This document shows, one piece after another, positions 21,262-30,005 of a DNA stretch of 64,000 nt. Source of the DNA: Pseudomonas putida (GTDB taxonomy: Bacteria > Pseudomonadota > Gammaproteobacteria > Pseudomonadales > Pseudomonadaceae); NCBI RefSeq assembly GCF_030159595.1, contig NZ_BSKJ01000002.1, forward strand, positions 427,881 to 491,880, given 5' to 3'. How positions within the stretch are numbered: the first letter of the stretch is position 1; every line of letters begins with the position of its first letter. The translations under genes and the position numbers were made by a program. Under the pieces are notes generated by a model. That model worked only from the letters and a program-made list of their open reading frames with translations, was not told the origin of the DNA and did not search any database.

Positions 21262-22578
21262 ATGCTGCACTCGCCTCGTCTCACCCAGCTGGCCCTGTCC
21301 ATCGCCCTGGCGGTCGGCGCGCCCCTGGCCACCGCCGCCGAGCCGGCCAAGGCCGCCGCAGTGCCTGCGACCGAGGTGACCGCCAAGGCGCCGCTGCCGC
21401 TGGAAGAGCTGCGCACCTTCGCCGAGGTCATGGACCGCATCAAGGCGGCCTATGTGGAGCCGGTGGACGACAAGACCCTGCTGGAAAACGCCATCAAGGG
21501 CATGCTCAGCAACCTTGACCCACACTCGGCCTACCTCGGCCCCGAGGATTTCCAGGAGCTGCAAGAAAGCACCAGCGGCGAGTTCGGCGGGCTGGGCATC
21601 GAAGTGGGCCAGGAAGACGGCTTCATCAAGGTGGTGTCACCGATCGACGACACCCCGGCCTCGCGTGCCGGCGTGCAGGCCGGCGACCTGATCGTCAAGA
21701 TCAACGGTGCCCCGACTCGCGGGCAGACCATGACCGAGGCCGTCGACAAGATGCGCGGCAAGGTTGGCGAAAAGATCACCCTGACCCTGGTGCGCGACGG
21801 CGGCAACCCGTTTGACGTGACCCTGGCCCGCGCGGTCATCCAGGTCAAGAGCGTGAAGAGCCAACTGCTGGAGAACGACTACGGCTACATCCGCATCACC
21901 CAGTTCCAGGTCAAGACCGGCGAGGAAGTGGGGAAGGCCTTGGCCAAGCTGCGCAAGGACAACGGCAAGAAACTGCGCGGGGTAGTGCTGGACCTGCGTA
22001 ATAACCCCGGCGGCGTGCTGCAATCGGCAGTGGAAGTGGCCGACCACTTCCTGACCAAAGGCCTGATCGTCTACACCAAAGGCCGCATCGCCAACTCCGA
22101 ACTGCGCTTCTCGGCTGACCCGGCCGACGCTAGCGAAGGCGTACCACTGGTAGTGCTGATCAACGGTGGCAGCGCCTCCGCCTCAGAGATCGTTGCCGGC
22201 GCCCTGCAAGACCAGAAGCGCGCCGTGCTGATGGGCACCGACAGCTTCGGCAAAGGCTCGGTGCAGACAGTGCTGCCATTGGCCAACGACCGTGCCCTGA
22301 AGCTCACCACCGCGCTGTACTTCACCCCCAATGGCCGCTCGATCCAGGCCCAGGGCATCGTCCCCGACATCGAAGTACGCCCGGCCAAGCTCACCGCCGA
22401 AGTCGACACCGACAACTTCAAGGAAGCCGACCTGCAGGGCCACTTGGGCAACGGCAACGGCGGCGCCGACCGCCCGACCGGCAGCAGTAAGCGCAAGGAG
22501 CGCCCACAGGACGATGACTTCCAGCTGAGCCAGGCCCTCAGCCTGCTCAAAGGGCTGAACATCACCTCGGGCAAATGA
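21262..22578 (+). CDS. ctpA: Carboxy-terminal processing protease CtpA, family S41
   Basis: A 438-residue periplasmic protease with a signal peptide, a short N-terminal helical part, a PDZ domain (about 95-180, GLGIEVGQEDGFIKVVSP and AGVQAGDLIVKING) and an S41 catalytic domain. The Ser-Lys dyad is intact: S306 in GGSASASEIV and K331 in SFGKGSVQT, 25 residues apart as in the family. The start at 21262 has CAGGAG upstream. The last codons overlap the next gene by 4 bases. In Pseudomonas, CtpA with a lipoprotein adaptor degrades peptidoglycan endopeptidases. Confidence 0.95.
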   Translation: MLHSPRLTQLALSIALAVGAPLATAAEPAKAAAVPATEVTAKAPLPLEELRTFAEVMDRIKAAYVEPVDDKTLLENAIKGMLSNLDPHSAYLGPEDFQELQESTSGEFGGLGIEVGQEDGFIKVVSPIDDTPASRAGVQAGDLIVKINGAPTRGQTMTEAVDKMRGKVGEKITLTLVRDGGNPFDVTLARAVIQVKSVKSQLLENDYGYIRITQFQVKTGEEVGKALAKLRKDNGKKLRGVVLDLRNNPGGVLQSAVEVADHFLTKGLIVYTKGRIANSELRFSADPADASEGVPLVVLINGGSASASEIVAGALQDQKRAVLMGTDSFGKGSVQTVLPLANDRALKLTTALYFTPNGRSIQAQGIVPDIEVRPAKLTAEVDTDNFKEADLQGHLGNGNGGADRPTGSSKRKERPQDDDFQLSQALSLLKGLNITSGK

Positions 22579-23354
22579 TCCACGCGATGCGTTACTTGCT
22601 GTGCCTGTTGTTCTGCCTGTTGGCCGGCGTCGCGCAAGCGGCGCCGGCCGGCAAGGCCTACATGAGCATCATCATCGACGACCTGGGCCAGAACAGCGAG
22701 CGGGACAGCCGCACCCTCGCCCTGCCCGGCCCGGTGACCATGGCGATCATGCCCGACACCCCGCACGCCAGCGACTTCGCCCGCCAGGCCCACAAGGCCG
22801 GCAAGACGGTGATCCTGCACATGCCCATGGACCCCGCCACCGGGCCCTATGCCTGGCACCCGGGCATCGCCATCGAGGAACTGGCCCGGCGCCTGGAGAC
22901 AGCCTTGGCCAAGGTGCCGTACGCTGCCGGCATCAACAACCACATGGGTAGCCGCATGACCGCACAGCGTGAACCCATGGCCTGGCTGATGGGCGAGTTG
23001 CAACAACGCCACCTGTTCTTCGTCGACAGCCGCACCAGCGCCGCCACCGTGGCTGCTGCCGAGGCCCAGCGCATCGGACTGGCCCACGTTTCGCGTGATG
23101 TATTCCTCGACGATGTGCGCACTACCGAGGCAATCCGCGGCCAGTTGCAGCTAGGCATCGCCCTGGCGCGCAAGCAGGGTTCGGCGGTGTTGATCGGGCA
23201 TCCTTACCCGCAAACGCTGGAAGTGCTGGAAAGGGAGCTGCCGGGGCTCAAGCGCCAAGGCATCGAATTGATCAGGCTCAAGCAGATGATCGCCGTGCGT
23301 AGCAACCAGGCGATGCCGGGGCACGGCAAGAACGGGCGCTACACCAACCGCTGA
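22575..23354 (+). CDS. Divergent polysaccharide deacetylase family protein (YibQ-like)
   Basis: A 259-residue exported protein: signal peptide (MRYLLCLLFCLLAGVAQAAP) followed by a NodB-like beta/alpha barrel of the divergent polysaccharide deacetylase type (DUF610). Motifs: MSIIIDDLGQN, HMPMDP, GINNHMGSRMT, FFVDSRTSA and IGHPYPQTLEVL. The substrate is unknown. The ATG overlaps the ctpA stop (ATGA), so it is coupled to ctpA; an alternative start is the ATG four codons later. It ends an operon with a terminator 35 bases after the stop. Confidence 0.9.
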   Translation: MIHAMRYLLCLLFCLLAGVAQAAPAGKAYMSIIIDDLGQNSERDSRTLALPGPVTMAIMPDTPHASDFARQAHKAGKTVILHMPMDPATGPYAWHPGIAIEELARRLETALAKVPYAAGINNHMGSRMTAQREPMAWLMGELQQRHLFFVDSRTSAATVAAAEAQRIGLAHVSRDVFLDDVRTTEAIRGQLQLGIALARKQGSAVLIGHPYPQTLEVLERELPGLKRQGIELIRLKQMIAVRSNQAMPGHGKNGRYTNR

Positions 23355-23360
23355 GAAGCT

Positions 23361-23416
23361 GGGGCTGCTTTGCAGCTCCAATAAAAAACCCCGCTCACCT
23401 GAGCGGGGTTTTCTTT
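23361..23416. terminator. Bidirectional terminator between the yibQ-like gene and betT
   Basis: AACCCCGCTC-acct-GAGCGGGGTT (23388-23411) with A-runs before and T-runs after can stop both convergent transcripts. A GGGGCTGC-ttt-GCAGCTCC hairpin (about 23361-23380) precedes it. Confidence 0.9.
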
Positions 23417-23430
23417 TGCCTCAACAGCAA

Positions 23431-25434
23431 TCAGCTATACACACGCCCCAGCAACTGGCGGTGGCTTTCGAACTGATCCAGCACATCCCGTACGATCTGC
23501 TCCGGCGCAAAGCCCATCAGGTCGTACTCCTGGCTACCGTCGTGCAGGTACACCTCGGCACGGTAGAAGCGCTGGCGCACTTCCGGCTCGCCTTCCACCG
23601 GCGCCTCGCTCGGCGCGGCCATGTAGCCGTCCAGGCTCACTTCGTAAACGAACGGGTTACCCTCGTCCATCATCACCCGCAGCCCCATCATGTTGCGCGA
23701 CTGGCCAACACGGGTTTCCACCTCGAAGCCCAGGGTCTGCAACTGCGCAGCGGCTTCTTTCAGCGCAGGGCTGACCTGCTTGTCCATGAAGCGCTGCACC
23801 ACGGCCTGCGTCGGTTGCAGTTCCAGCTGGGTCAGGCGCTCGGTGAAGCCACGGCGGCCACGGGCAGCCAGTTCGGCGCGCTCGCTTTCAATTACCACGT
23901 CCTGCTTCATGGCCTTGTACAAGCCGAACATGAACAGCACCAGCACCACCGAGAACGGCAGGCCTGCCAGCACCACCATGGTTTGCATGGCTTCGAAGTT
24001 ACCGGCAAACAGCAGGCCGATGGTGACCAGGGTGATGATCACCGACCAGAACACCACCATCCAGTGCGGGGCGTCTTCGTCGACCTTGCCGCCTTTGCAC
24101 GACAGGTTGGCCATCATCACCGCACCGGAGTCGGCCGGGGTGAGGAACAGCACGAAGCCGACAAACACCGCCACACCGATCACGATCTTGGCCGCCGGGA
24201 AGTATTCCAGCAGCTGGTAAATCGACATAGACGGCTGTTCCAGCGCGGTCTTGCCCAGTTCCACAGCACCTTGGTTAATGACCAGGTCCAGTGCGGTGTT
24301 GCCGAAGATCGACAGCCAGGCCAGGGTGAAGCCCAACGGGATCAGCAGCACGCCCATCACCAGCTGGCGCACGGTGCGGCCCTTGGAGATACGGGCAATG
24401 AACATGCCGACGAACGGGCCCCAGGAGATCCACCAAGCCCAATAGAACACGGTCCACAGGCCCAGCCAGCGCTCGGACTTGCCAGCCTCACCTTCATACA
24501 CATACAGGTCGAAGGTTTTCAGCACGATGCCGTTGAGGTAGTCACCGATGTTCTGCACGAAGCCATTGAGCAGGTGCAGGGTTTCGCCGCCCAGCAGCAC
24601 GAAGATCAGCAGGCCGCTGAACAGCATGATGTTCAGGTTGGACAGGCGACGAATGCCGTTTTCCACACCCGAGACCGCAGCCACGGTGGCCACACCCGCC
24701 ATGACCAGGATCACCACCAGCAGGTTGGTCTTGCTGTGGTCCATGCCGAACAGGTATTCCAGGCCGGATGACACCTGCATCGAGCCGATACCCAGGTTAG
24801 TCACCAGGCCCAGCAGGGTGACGAACATGCCGAAGATGTCCACGGCGTTGCCGGCAGCGCCCTTGACCCAACGCTCACCCACCAGCGGGTAGAGCGCCGA
24901 GCGCAGTGCCAGCGGCTGGTTGTGGCGATAGGCGAAGTAACCCACGGCCAGGCCGACCAAGACATAGATCGCCCAGCCATGCAGGCCCCAGTGCAGGAAG
25001 GTCAGTTGCAGGCCCTGGCGCGCGGCTTCGAGGCTGGCCGGTGTGCCTTCTGGTGGGTTGAAGTAGTGGTCCAGCGGCTCGGAAGCGCCGAAGTACAGCA
25101 GCGAAATGCCGATGCCCGACGAGAACAGCATGCCGGCCCAGGCGCCGTAGCTGAAGTCCGGCTGGTCGTCCTTGCCACCCAGCTTGAGGCTGCCGTAGTC
25201 GGAGAAGGCCAGGTAGACGACGAACAGCAGGTAACCGCAGATCACCAGCATGTAGTACCAGCCGAAGGTGCGCGTCAGCCATTTCTGGGCCACGCCCAGC
25301 ACCTGGCCGGCGGTTTCGGGTACAGCGATCAGCAAGGCAGTCAGAACAAGGATCATCAGCGCGGAGGTGAAGAACACCACGCGGTTGACCCGTACCCTCT
25401 CGGCGGGGGGCTTGGTAAGTGAGGCAGAACTCAT
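23431..25434 (-). CDS. betT: BCCT family choline transporter BetT
   Basis: A 667-residue inner-membrane transporter with 12 predicted helices and the BCCT signature around FYWAWWISWGPFVGMFIARIS. The C-terminal part beyond about residue 500 is a long soluble tail (roughly 165 residues, from YKAMKQDVVIESERAE on), as in the long BetT proteins in which the tail senses osmotic strength. It imports choline for the oxidation pathway encoded beside it. It is divergent from betI across a 476-base region, so both may answer to the same choline signal. Confidence 0.93.
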   Translation of the reverse strand: MSSASLTKPPAERVRVNRVVFFTSALMILVLTALLIAVPETAGQVLGVAQKWLTRTFGWYYMLVICGYLLFVVYLAFSDYGSLKLGGKDDQPDFSYGAWAGMLFSSGIGISLLYFGASEPLDHYFNPPEGTPASLEAARQGLQLTFLHWGLHGWAIYVLVGLAVGYFAYRHNQPLALRSALYPLVGERWVKGAAGNAVDIFGMFVTLLGLVTNLGIGSMQVSSGLEYLFGMDHSKTNLLVVILVMAGVATVAAVSGVENGIRRLSNLNIMLFSGLLIFVLLGGETLHLLNGFVQNIGDYLNGIVLKTFDLYVYEGEAGKSERWLGLWTVFYWAWWISWGPFVGMFIARISKGRTVRQLVMGVLLIPLGFTLAWLSIFGNTALDLVINQGAVELGKTALEQPSMSIYQLLEYFPAAKIVIGVAVFVGFVLFLTPADSGAVMMANLSCKGGKVDEDAPHWMVVFWSVIITLVTIGLLFAGNFEAMQTMVVLAGLPFSVVLVLFMFGLYKAMKQDVVIESERAELAARGRRGFTERLTQLELQPTQAVVQRFMDKQVSPALKEAAAQLQTLGFEVETRVGQSRNMMGLRVMMDEGNPFVYEVSLDGYMAAPSEAPVEGEPEVRQRFYRAEVYLHDGSQEYDLMGFAPEQIVRDVLDQFESHRQLLGRVYS

Positions 25435-25910
25435 TGCACGAATGCTCCGGGCAGTACGGCTGTGGAGGCTAATCAGTCTTTCCCGAGCAATTGGTGGAAT
25501 ATCCCCACTGCGTCAGGTGTTATAAAAGCACCCTGGAAACCGTGATCCCGAATCGATACGTTGCAAAAAACAGACAGGTGGCCTGCTGAAAATGCCCACG
25601 CCTCGGCTGAGGTGCGCGCATTCGTCACAGATCACCCCGCCCGCTCCAAGGGCCTGTCGCAGGGCCAGTGACCGTACGGCAGAATCTGCATTTCGCATCG
25701 CTCATGCCCGTCAACGCCTTGTATTCCGGGGGTTACGCGATTTCCTGGGGTGTCAACTCGTGCCTTCTCGACCGCCTGAAAAACTGTCAATGGCACAAAT
25801 TGTCGCAGAGCTTATTCTTTATTGATTGAACGTTCAATCAAAACAAAATAGACTGGCCTTCGCCGAGTCAGCCGCCCGTCGTCTGCTCGCAGGCCTGAGG
25901 AGATAGCAAG
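25435..25910. promoter_or_regulatory. betT-betI divergent control region
   Basis: This 476-base gap holds a perfect 20-bp palindrome TTGATTGAACGTTCAATCAA (25822-25841) about 70 bases before betI, which fits a TetR-family operator and the known BetI operator style. A GAGGAGA ribosome site precedes betI. No second copy of the palindrome is seen near betT, and I see no gene or other structure in the rest. Confidence 0.7.
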
Positions 25911-26567
25911 ATGCCCAAGGTCGGTATGCAACCCATCCGCCGCCAGCAGTTGATCGAAGCCACGTTGCAGGCGGTCGATCAGGTCGGTCTGGGGGACGCC
26001 AGCATTGCGCTGATTGCCCGTTTGGCCGGTGTGTCGAACGGCATCATCAGTCACTACTTTCGGGACAAGAACGGCCTGATCGCAGCGACGATGGGTTACA
26101 TCATGAACATGCTCAACGAAGGCGTTCGAGCACGTCGCCAGGCCCTGACGGACGACAGCCCGCGCGCCCACCTGAAAGTGATCATCGAGGGCAACTTCGA
26201 TGCCAGCCAGGTGAACGGCCCGGCAATGAAAACCTGGTTGGCCTTCTGGGCTTCCAGCATGCACCAGCCCGATTTGCACAGGTTGCAGCGGATCAACGAC
26301 CACCGCTTGTATTCCAACCTGTGCTGCCAGTTCCGCCGCGCCCTGCCGCTCTACCATGCGCGCAAGGCAGCCCGCGGCCTGGCAGCCCTTATCGACGGTT
26401 TGTGGCTGCGTGGTGCCCTGTCGGGTGATGCATTCGACACCGACCAGGCGATACGGATTGCTTACGAATACATGGATCTACAACTGGCTAAACAGCACAC
26501 CCTGGGCAAAAACGACCAGGCCGCTGAACAAGCGCGCACGGCCCTTGCCAACCCGGCTGGAGCGTGA
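25911..26567 (+). CDS. betI: TetR family choline-responsive repressor BetI
   Basis: A 218-residue regulator: an N-terminal TetR helix-turn-helix (about 10-56, [26 protein letters not shown]) followed by the BetI ligand domain ([37 protein letters not shown] [18 protein letters not shown]). It represses bet genes until choline binds. It is about 20 residues longer than most BetI proteins because of a polar C-terminal tail. It is the first gene of betI-betB-betA. Confidence 0.95.
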   Translation: MPKVGMQPIRRQQLIEATLQAVDQVGLGDASIALIARLAGVSNGIISHYFRDKNGLIAATMGYIMNMLNEGVRARRQALTDDSPRAHLKVIIEGNFDASQVNGPAMKTWLAFWASSMHQPDLHRLQRINDHRLYSNLCCQFRRALPLYHARKAARGLAALIDGLWLRGALSGDAFDTDQAIRIAYEYMDLQLAKQHTLGKNDQAAEQARTALANPAGA

Positions 26568-26606
26568 CGCGCAAGCCAAACCACACACTGCACTTGCGAG
26601 GACACT

Positions 26607-28079
26607 ATGGCCCGTTTCGGAACGCAAAAACTCTACATTGATGGCGCTTACGTCGACGCTGGCAGCGATGCCACTTTCGAAGCCATCAACCCGGCTACCG
26701 GCGAAGTCCTCGCCCACGTGCAACGTGCCACCGAGGCTGACGTCGAGAAAGCTGTCGAAAGCGCCGAGCGTGGCCAGAAAGTCTGGGCTGCGATGACCGC
26801 CATGCAGCGTTCGCGCATCCTGCGTCGCGCCGTCGACATCCTGCGCGAGCGCAACGATGAGCTGGCTCAGCTGGAAACCCTGGACACCGGCAAGTCGTAC
26901 TCCGAAACCCGCTACGTCGACATCGTCACCGGCGCCGACGTGCTGGAATACTATGCAGGCCTGGTACCGGCCATCGAAGGCGAGCAGATCCCGCTGCGTG
27001 AGTCGTCCTTCGTCTACACCCGCCGCGAGCCGCTGGGTGTGACCGTGGGTATCGGCGCCTGGAACTACCCGATCCAGATCGCCCTGTGGAAGTCCGCCCC
27101 GGCCCTGGCCGCTGGCAACGCGATGATCTTCAAGCCGTCGGAAGTCACCTCGCTGACCACCCTGAAACTGGCCGAGATCTACACCGAAGCCGGCCTGCCG
27201 AACGGTGTGTTCAACGTACTGACCGGCAGCGGCCGCGAAGTCGGCACCTGGCTGACCGAACACCCACGCATCGAAAAAGTCTCGTTCACCGGCGGCACCA
27301 CCACCGGCAAGAAAGTCATGGCCAGCGCCTCCAGCTCCTCGCTGAAGGAAGTCACCATGGAACTGGGCGGCAAGTCGCCACTGATCATCTGCGCCGATGC
27401 CGACCTGGACAAGGCCGCCGACATCGCCATGATGGCCAACTTCTACAGCTCGGGCCAGGTGTGCACCAACGGCACCCGCGTGTTCATCCCTGCCGAGATG
27501 AAAGCCGCTTTCGAAGCCAAGATCGCCGAGCGCGTTGCCCGCATCCGTGTTGGCAACCCGGAAGACGAAAACACCAACTTCGGCCCGCTGGTCAGCTTCG
27601 CCCACATGGAAAACGTGCTGGGCTATATCGCCAAGGGTAAAGAAGAAGGTGCCCGCGTCCTGTGCGGCGGCGAGCGTCTGACCGAAGGTGAATTCGCCAA
27701 GGGCGCCTTCGTGGCCCCGACCGTGTTCACCGACTGCACCGACGACATGACCATCGTCAAGGAAGAGATCTTCGGCCCAGTGATGAGCATCCTCACCTAC
27801 GAAACCGAAGAAGAAGTGATCCGTCGTGCCAACGACACCGAATACGGCCTGGCCGCCGGTGTGTGCACCAACGACATCACCCGCGCCCACCGCATCATCC
27901 ACAAGCTGGAAGCCGGTATCTGCTGGATCAACGCCTGGGGTGAATCGCCGGCCGAAATGCCGGTCGGTGGCTACAAGCAGTCGGGCGTCGGCCGTGAGAA
28001 CGGCGTCAGCTCGCTGGCTCAATACACTCGCATCAAGTCGGTCCAGGTCGAGCTGGGCGGCTACAACTCGGTCTTCTAA
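26607..28079 (+). CDS. betB: Betaine aldehyde dehydrogenase
   Basis: A 490-residue NAD(P)-dependent ALDH that makes glycine betaine from betaine aldehyde. The catalytic Cys286 lies in [13 protein letters not shown] and the general base Glu252 in MELGGKSPL; the Rossmann loop [12 protein letters not shown] is intact. It lies 39 bases after betI and 78 before betA, forming one transcription unit. Confidence 0.97.
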   Translation: MARFGTQKLYIDGAYVDAGSDATFEAINPATGEVLAHVQRATEADVEKAVESAERGQKVWAAMTAMQRSRILRRAVDILRERNDELAQLETLDTGKSYSETRYVDIVTGADVLEYYAGLVPAIEGEQIPLRESSFVYTRREPLGVTVGIGAWNYPIQIALWKSAPALAAGNAMIFKPSEVTSLTTLKLAEIYTEAGLPNGVFNVLTGSGREVGTWLTEHPRIEKVSFTGGTTTGKKVMASASSSSLKEVTMELGGKSPLIICADADLDKAADIAMMANFYSSGQVCTNGTRVFIPAEMKAAFEAKIAERVARIRVGNPEDENTNFGPLVSFAHMENVLGYIAKGKEEGARVLCGGERLTEGEFAKGAFVAPTVFTDCTDDMTIVKEEIFGPVMSILTYETEEEVIRRANDTEYGLAAGVCTNDITRAHRIIHKLEAGICWINAWGESPAEMPVGGYKQSGVGRENGVSSLAQYTRIKSVQVELGGYNSVF

Positions 28080-28157
28080 GGCCCTGTCCAGCCACGCCCG
28101 TGCCTCTGCGCACGGGCGTTCCCGCTCCCTGATCACCGCCAACACGAGGGTACTTTC

Positions 28158-29855
28158 ATGTCCCAAGAATTCGATTACATCATCGTCGGAGCAGGCTCCG
28201 CCGGTAACACCCTGGCTACCCGCCTGACCGAAGACGCCGGCGTTACCGTACTGCTGCTGGAAGCCGGTGGCCCCGACTACCGCTTCGACTTCCGCACCCA
28301 GATGCCAGCCGCCCTGGCCTTCCCGCTGCAGGGTCGCCGCTACAACTGGGCCTACGAGACCGACCCGGAGCCGTTCATGGACGGCCGCCGCATGGAATGT
28401 GGTCGCGGCAAAGGCCTGGGTGGCTCGTCGCTGATCAACGGCATGTGCTACATCCGCGGCAACGCCATGGACTTCGACGGCTGGGCAGAACTGCCAGGCC
28501 TCGCTGACTGGACCTACCTGGACTGCCTGCCGTACTTCCGCAAAGCTGAAACCCGCGACATCGGCCCGAACGACTACCACGGCGGCGAAGGCCCGGTCAG
28601 CGTTGCCACGCCAAAGGCCGGCAACAACCCGCTGTTCCACGCCATGGTCGATGCCGGCGTGCAGGCTGGTTACCCGCGCACCGAAGACCTCAACGGCTAC
28701 CAGCAGGAAGGCTTCGGCCCGATGGACCGCTCGGTGACCAAGAACGGCCGCCGCTCCAGCACCGCGCGTGGCTACCTCGATCAGGCCAAGAAGCGTCCGA
28801 ACCTGACCATCGTTACCCACGCCCTGAGCGACCGCGTGCTGTTCGACGGCAAGCGCGCCGTTGGCGTGACCTATCTGGTTGGCGACAGCGAAGAACGCGT
28901 TGAAGCCCGTGCCCGCAAGGAAGTGATCGTCAGCTCCGGCGCCATCGCTTCGCCGCAACTGCTGCAACGCTCCGGCGTCGGCCCGCGCGCCCTGCTGGAA
29001 AGCCTCGATATCCCGGTGGTGCACGACTTGCCGGGCGTTGGCGAAAACCTGCAGGACCACCTGGAACTGTACCTGCAATACGCGTGCACCCAGCCCGTAT
29101 CGCTGTACCCCTCGCTGCTGTGGTGGAACCAGCCGGCCATCGGTGCCGAGTGGATGTTCAACGGCACCGGCATCGGCGCCAGCAACCAGTTCGAGGCTGG
29201 CGGTTTCATCCGTACCCGCCCTGAGTTCAAATGGCCGAACATTCAGTACCACTTCCTGCCGGTGGCCATTAACTACAACGGTTCCAATGGCGTGAAGGAA
29301 CACGGCTTCCAGGCGCACATGGGCTCCATGCGTTCGCCTGCCCGCGGTCGTATCCAGGCCAAGTCGAAGAACCCGCGCCAGCACCCGAGCATCCTGTTCA
29401 ACTACATGTCCACCGAGCAGGACTGGCAGGAATTCCGTGACGGCATCCGCCTGACCCGTGAAATCATGGCCCAGCCGGCGCTGGACCCGTACCGTGGCCG
29501 CGAAATCAGCCCGGGCGCCGACGTGCAAACCGACGAGCAGCTGGACAAGTTCATCCGCGAGCACGCCGAAACCGCCTTCCACCCATCCTGCTCGTGCAAG
29601 ATGGGCACCGATGACATGGCAGTGGTCGACGGCGAAGGCCGCGTGCACGGCATGAAGGGTCTGCGCGTGGTCGATGCGTCGATCATGCCGCTGATCATCA
29701 CCGGCAACCTCAACGCCACCACAATCATGATCGCCGAGAAGATCTCGGACAAGATCCGTGGCCGCAAGCCGCTGGCGCGCAGCACTGCCAAGTACTACGT
29801 GGCAGGCGATGCACCGGTCAAGGGCAAGCCAATGCGTGAAGTGAAGCAGGCCTGA
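28158..29855 (+). CDS. betA: Choline dehydrogenase
   Basis: A 565-residue GMC-family flavoprotein oxidising choline to betaine aldehyde at the membrane. FAD-binding motif [16 protein letters not shown] at the N-terminus, GMC signature 1 ([15 protein letters not shown]) and signature 2 ([17 protein letters not shown]) are present. The catalytic histidine region HPSCSCKMG and the C-terminal [12 protein letters not shown] stretch close the protein. With BetB and BetT it supplies the osmoprotectant glycine betaine and lets choline serve as a nutrient. Confidence 0.97.
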   Translation: MSQEFDYIIVGAGSAGNTLATRLTEDAGVTVLLLEAGGPDYRFDFRTQMPAALAFPLQGRRYNWAYETDPEPFMDGRRMECGRGKGLGGSSLINGMCYIRGNAMDFDGWAELPGLADWTYLDCLPYFRKAETRDIGPNDYHGGEGPVSVATPKAGNNPLFHAMVDAGVQAGYPRTEDLNGYQQEGFGPMDRSVTKNGRRSSTARGYLDQAKKRPNLTIVTHALSDRVLFDGKRAVGVTYLVGDSEERVEARARKEVIVSSGAIASPQLLQRSGVGPRALLESLDIPVVHDLPGVGENLQDHLELYLQYACTQPVSLYPSLLWWNQPAIGAEWMFNGTGIGASNQFEAGGFIRTRPEFKWPNIQYHFLPVAINYNGSNGVKEHGFQAHMGSMRSPARGRIQAKSKNPRQHPSILFNYMSTEQDWQEFRDGIRLTREIMAQPALDPYRGREISPGADVQTDEQLDKFIREHAETAFHPSCSCKMGTDDMAVVDGEGRVHGMKGLRVVDASIMPLIITGNLNATTIMIAEKISDKIRGRKPLARSTAKYYVAGDAPVKGKPMREVKQA

Positions 29856-29868
29856 CATCACCACCATT

Positions 29869-29994
29869 GGGGCTGCTTTGCAGCCCTTCGCGGGCAAGCC
29901 CGCTCCCACAGGGATAGCGCCTTCCTGAACCAGCGCGCAACCTGTGGGAGCGGGCTTGCCCGCGAAGGGCCGCAACGCGGCCCCAAATCCCTTG
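29869..29994. repeat. Composite REP pair after betA
   Basis: GGGGCTGC-ttt-GCAGCCC, a REP unit (TTCGCGGGCAAGCCCGCTCCCACAGG), about 30 unrelated bases, the same unit inverted, and GGGCCGC-aac-GCGGCCCC. It lies between the convergent betA and the ART-domain gene and probably ends both messages. Confidence 0.85.
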
Positions 29995-30005
29995 GTTGAC
30001 TGGCA

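Noticed and set aside
26478..29975. 1165-codon open frame on the minus strand opposite betB and betA
   Set aside because: It is antisense to two genes with complete catalytic motifs, shows only low-complexity His/Gly/Val-rich sequence and has no ribosome site; it is a by-product of high GC codon use.
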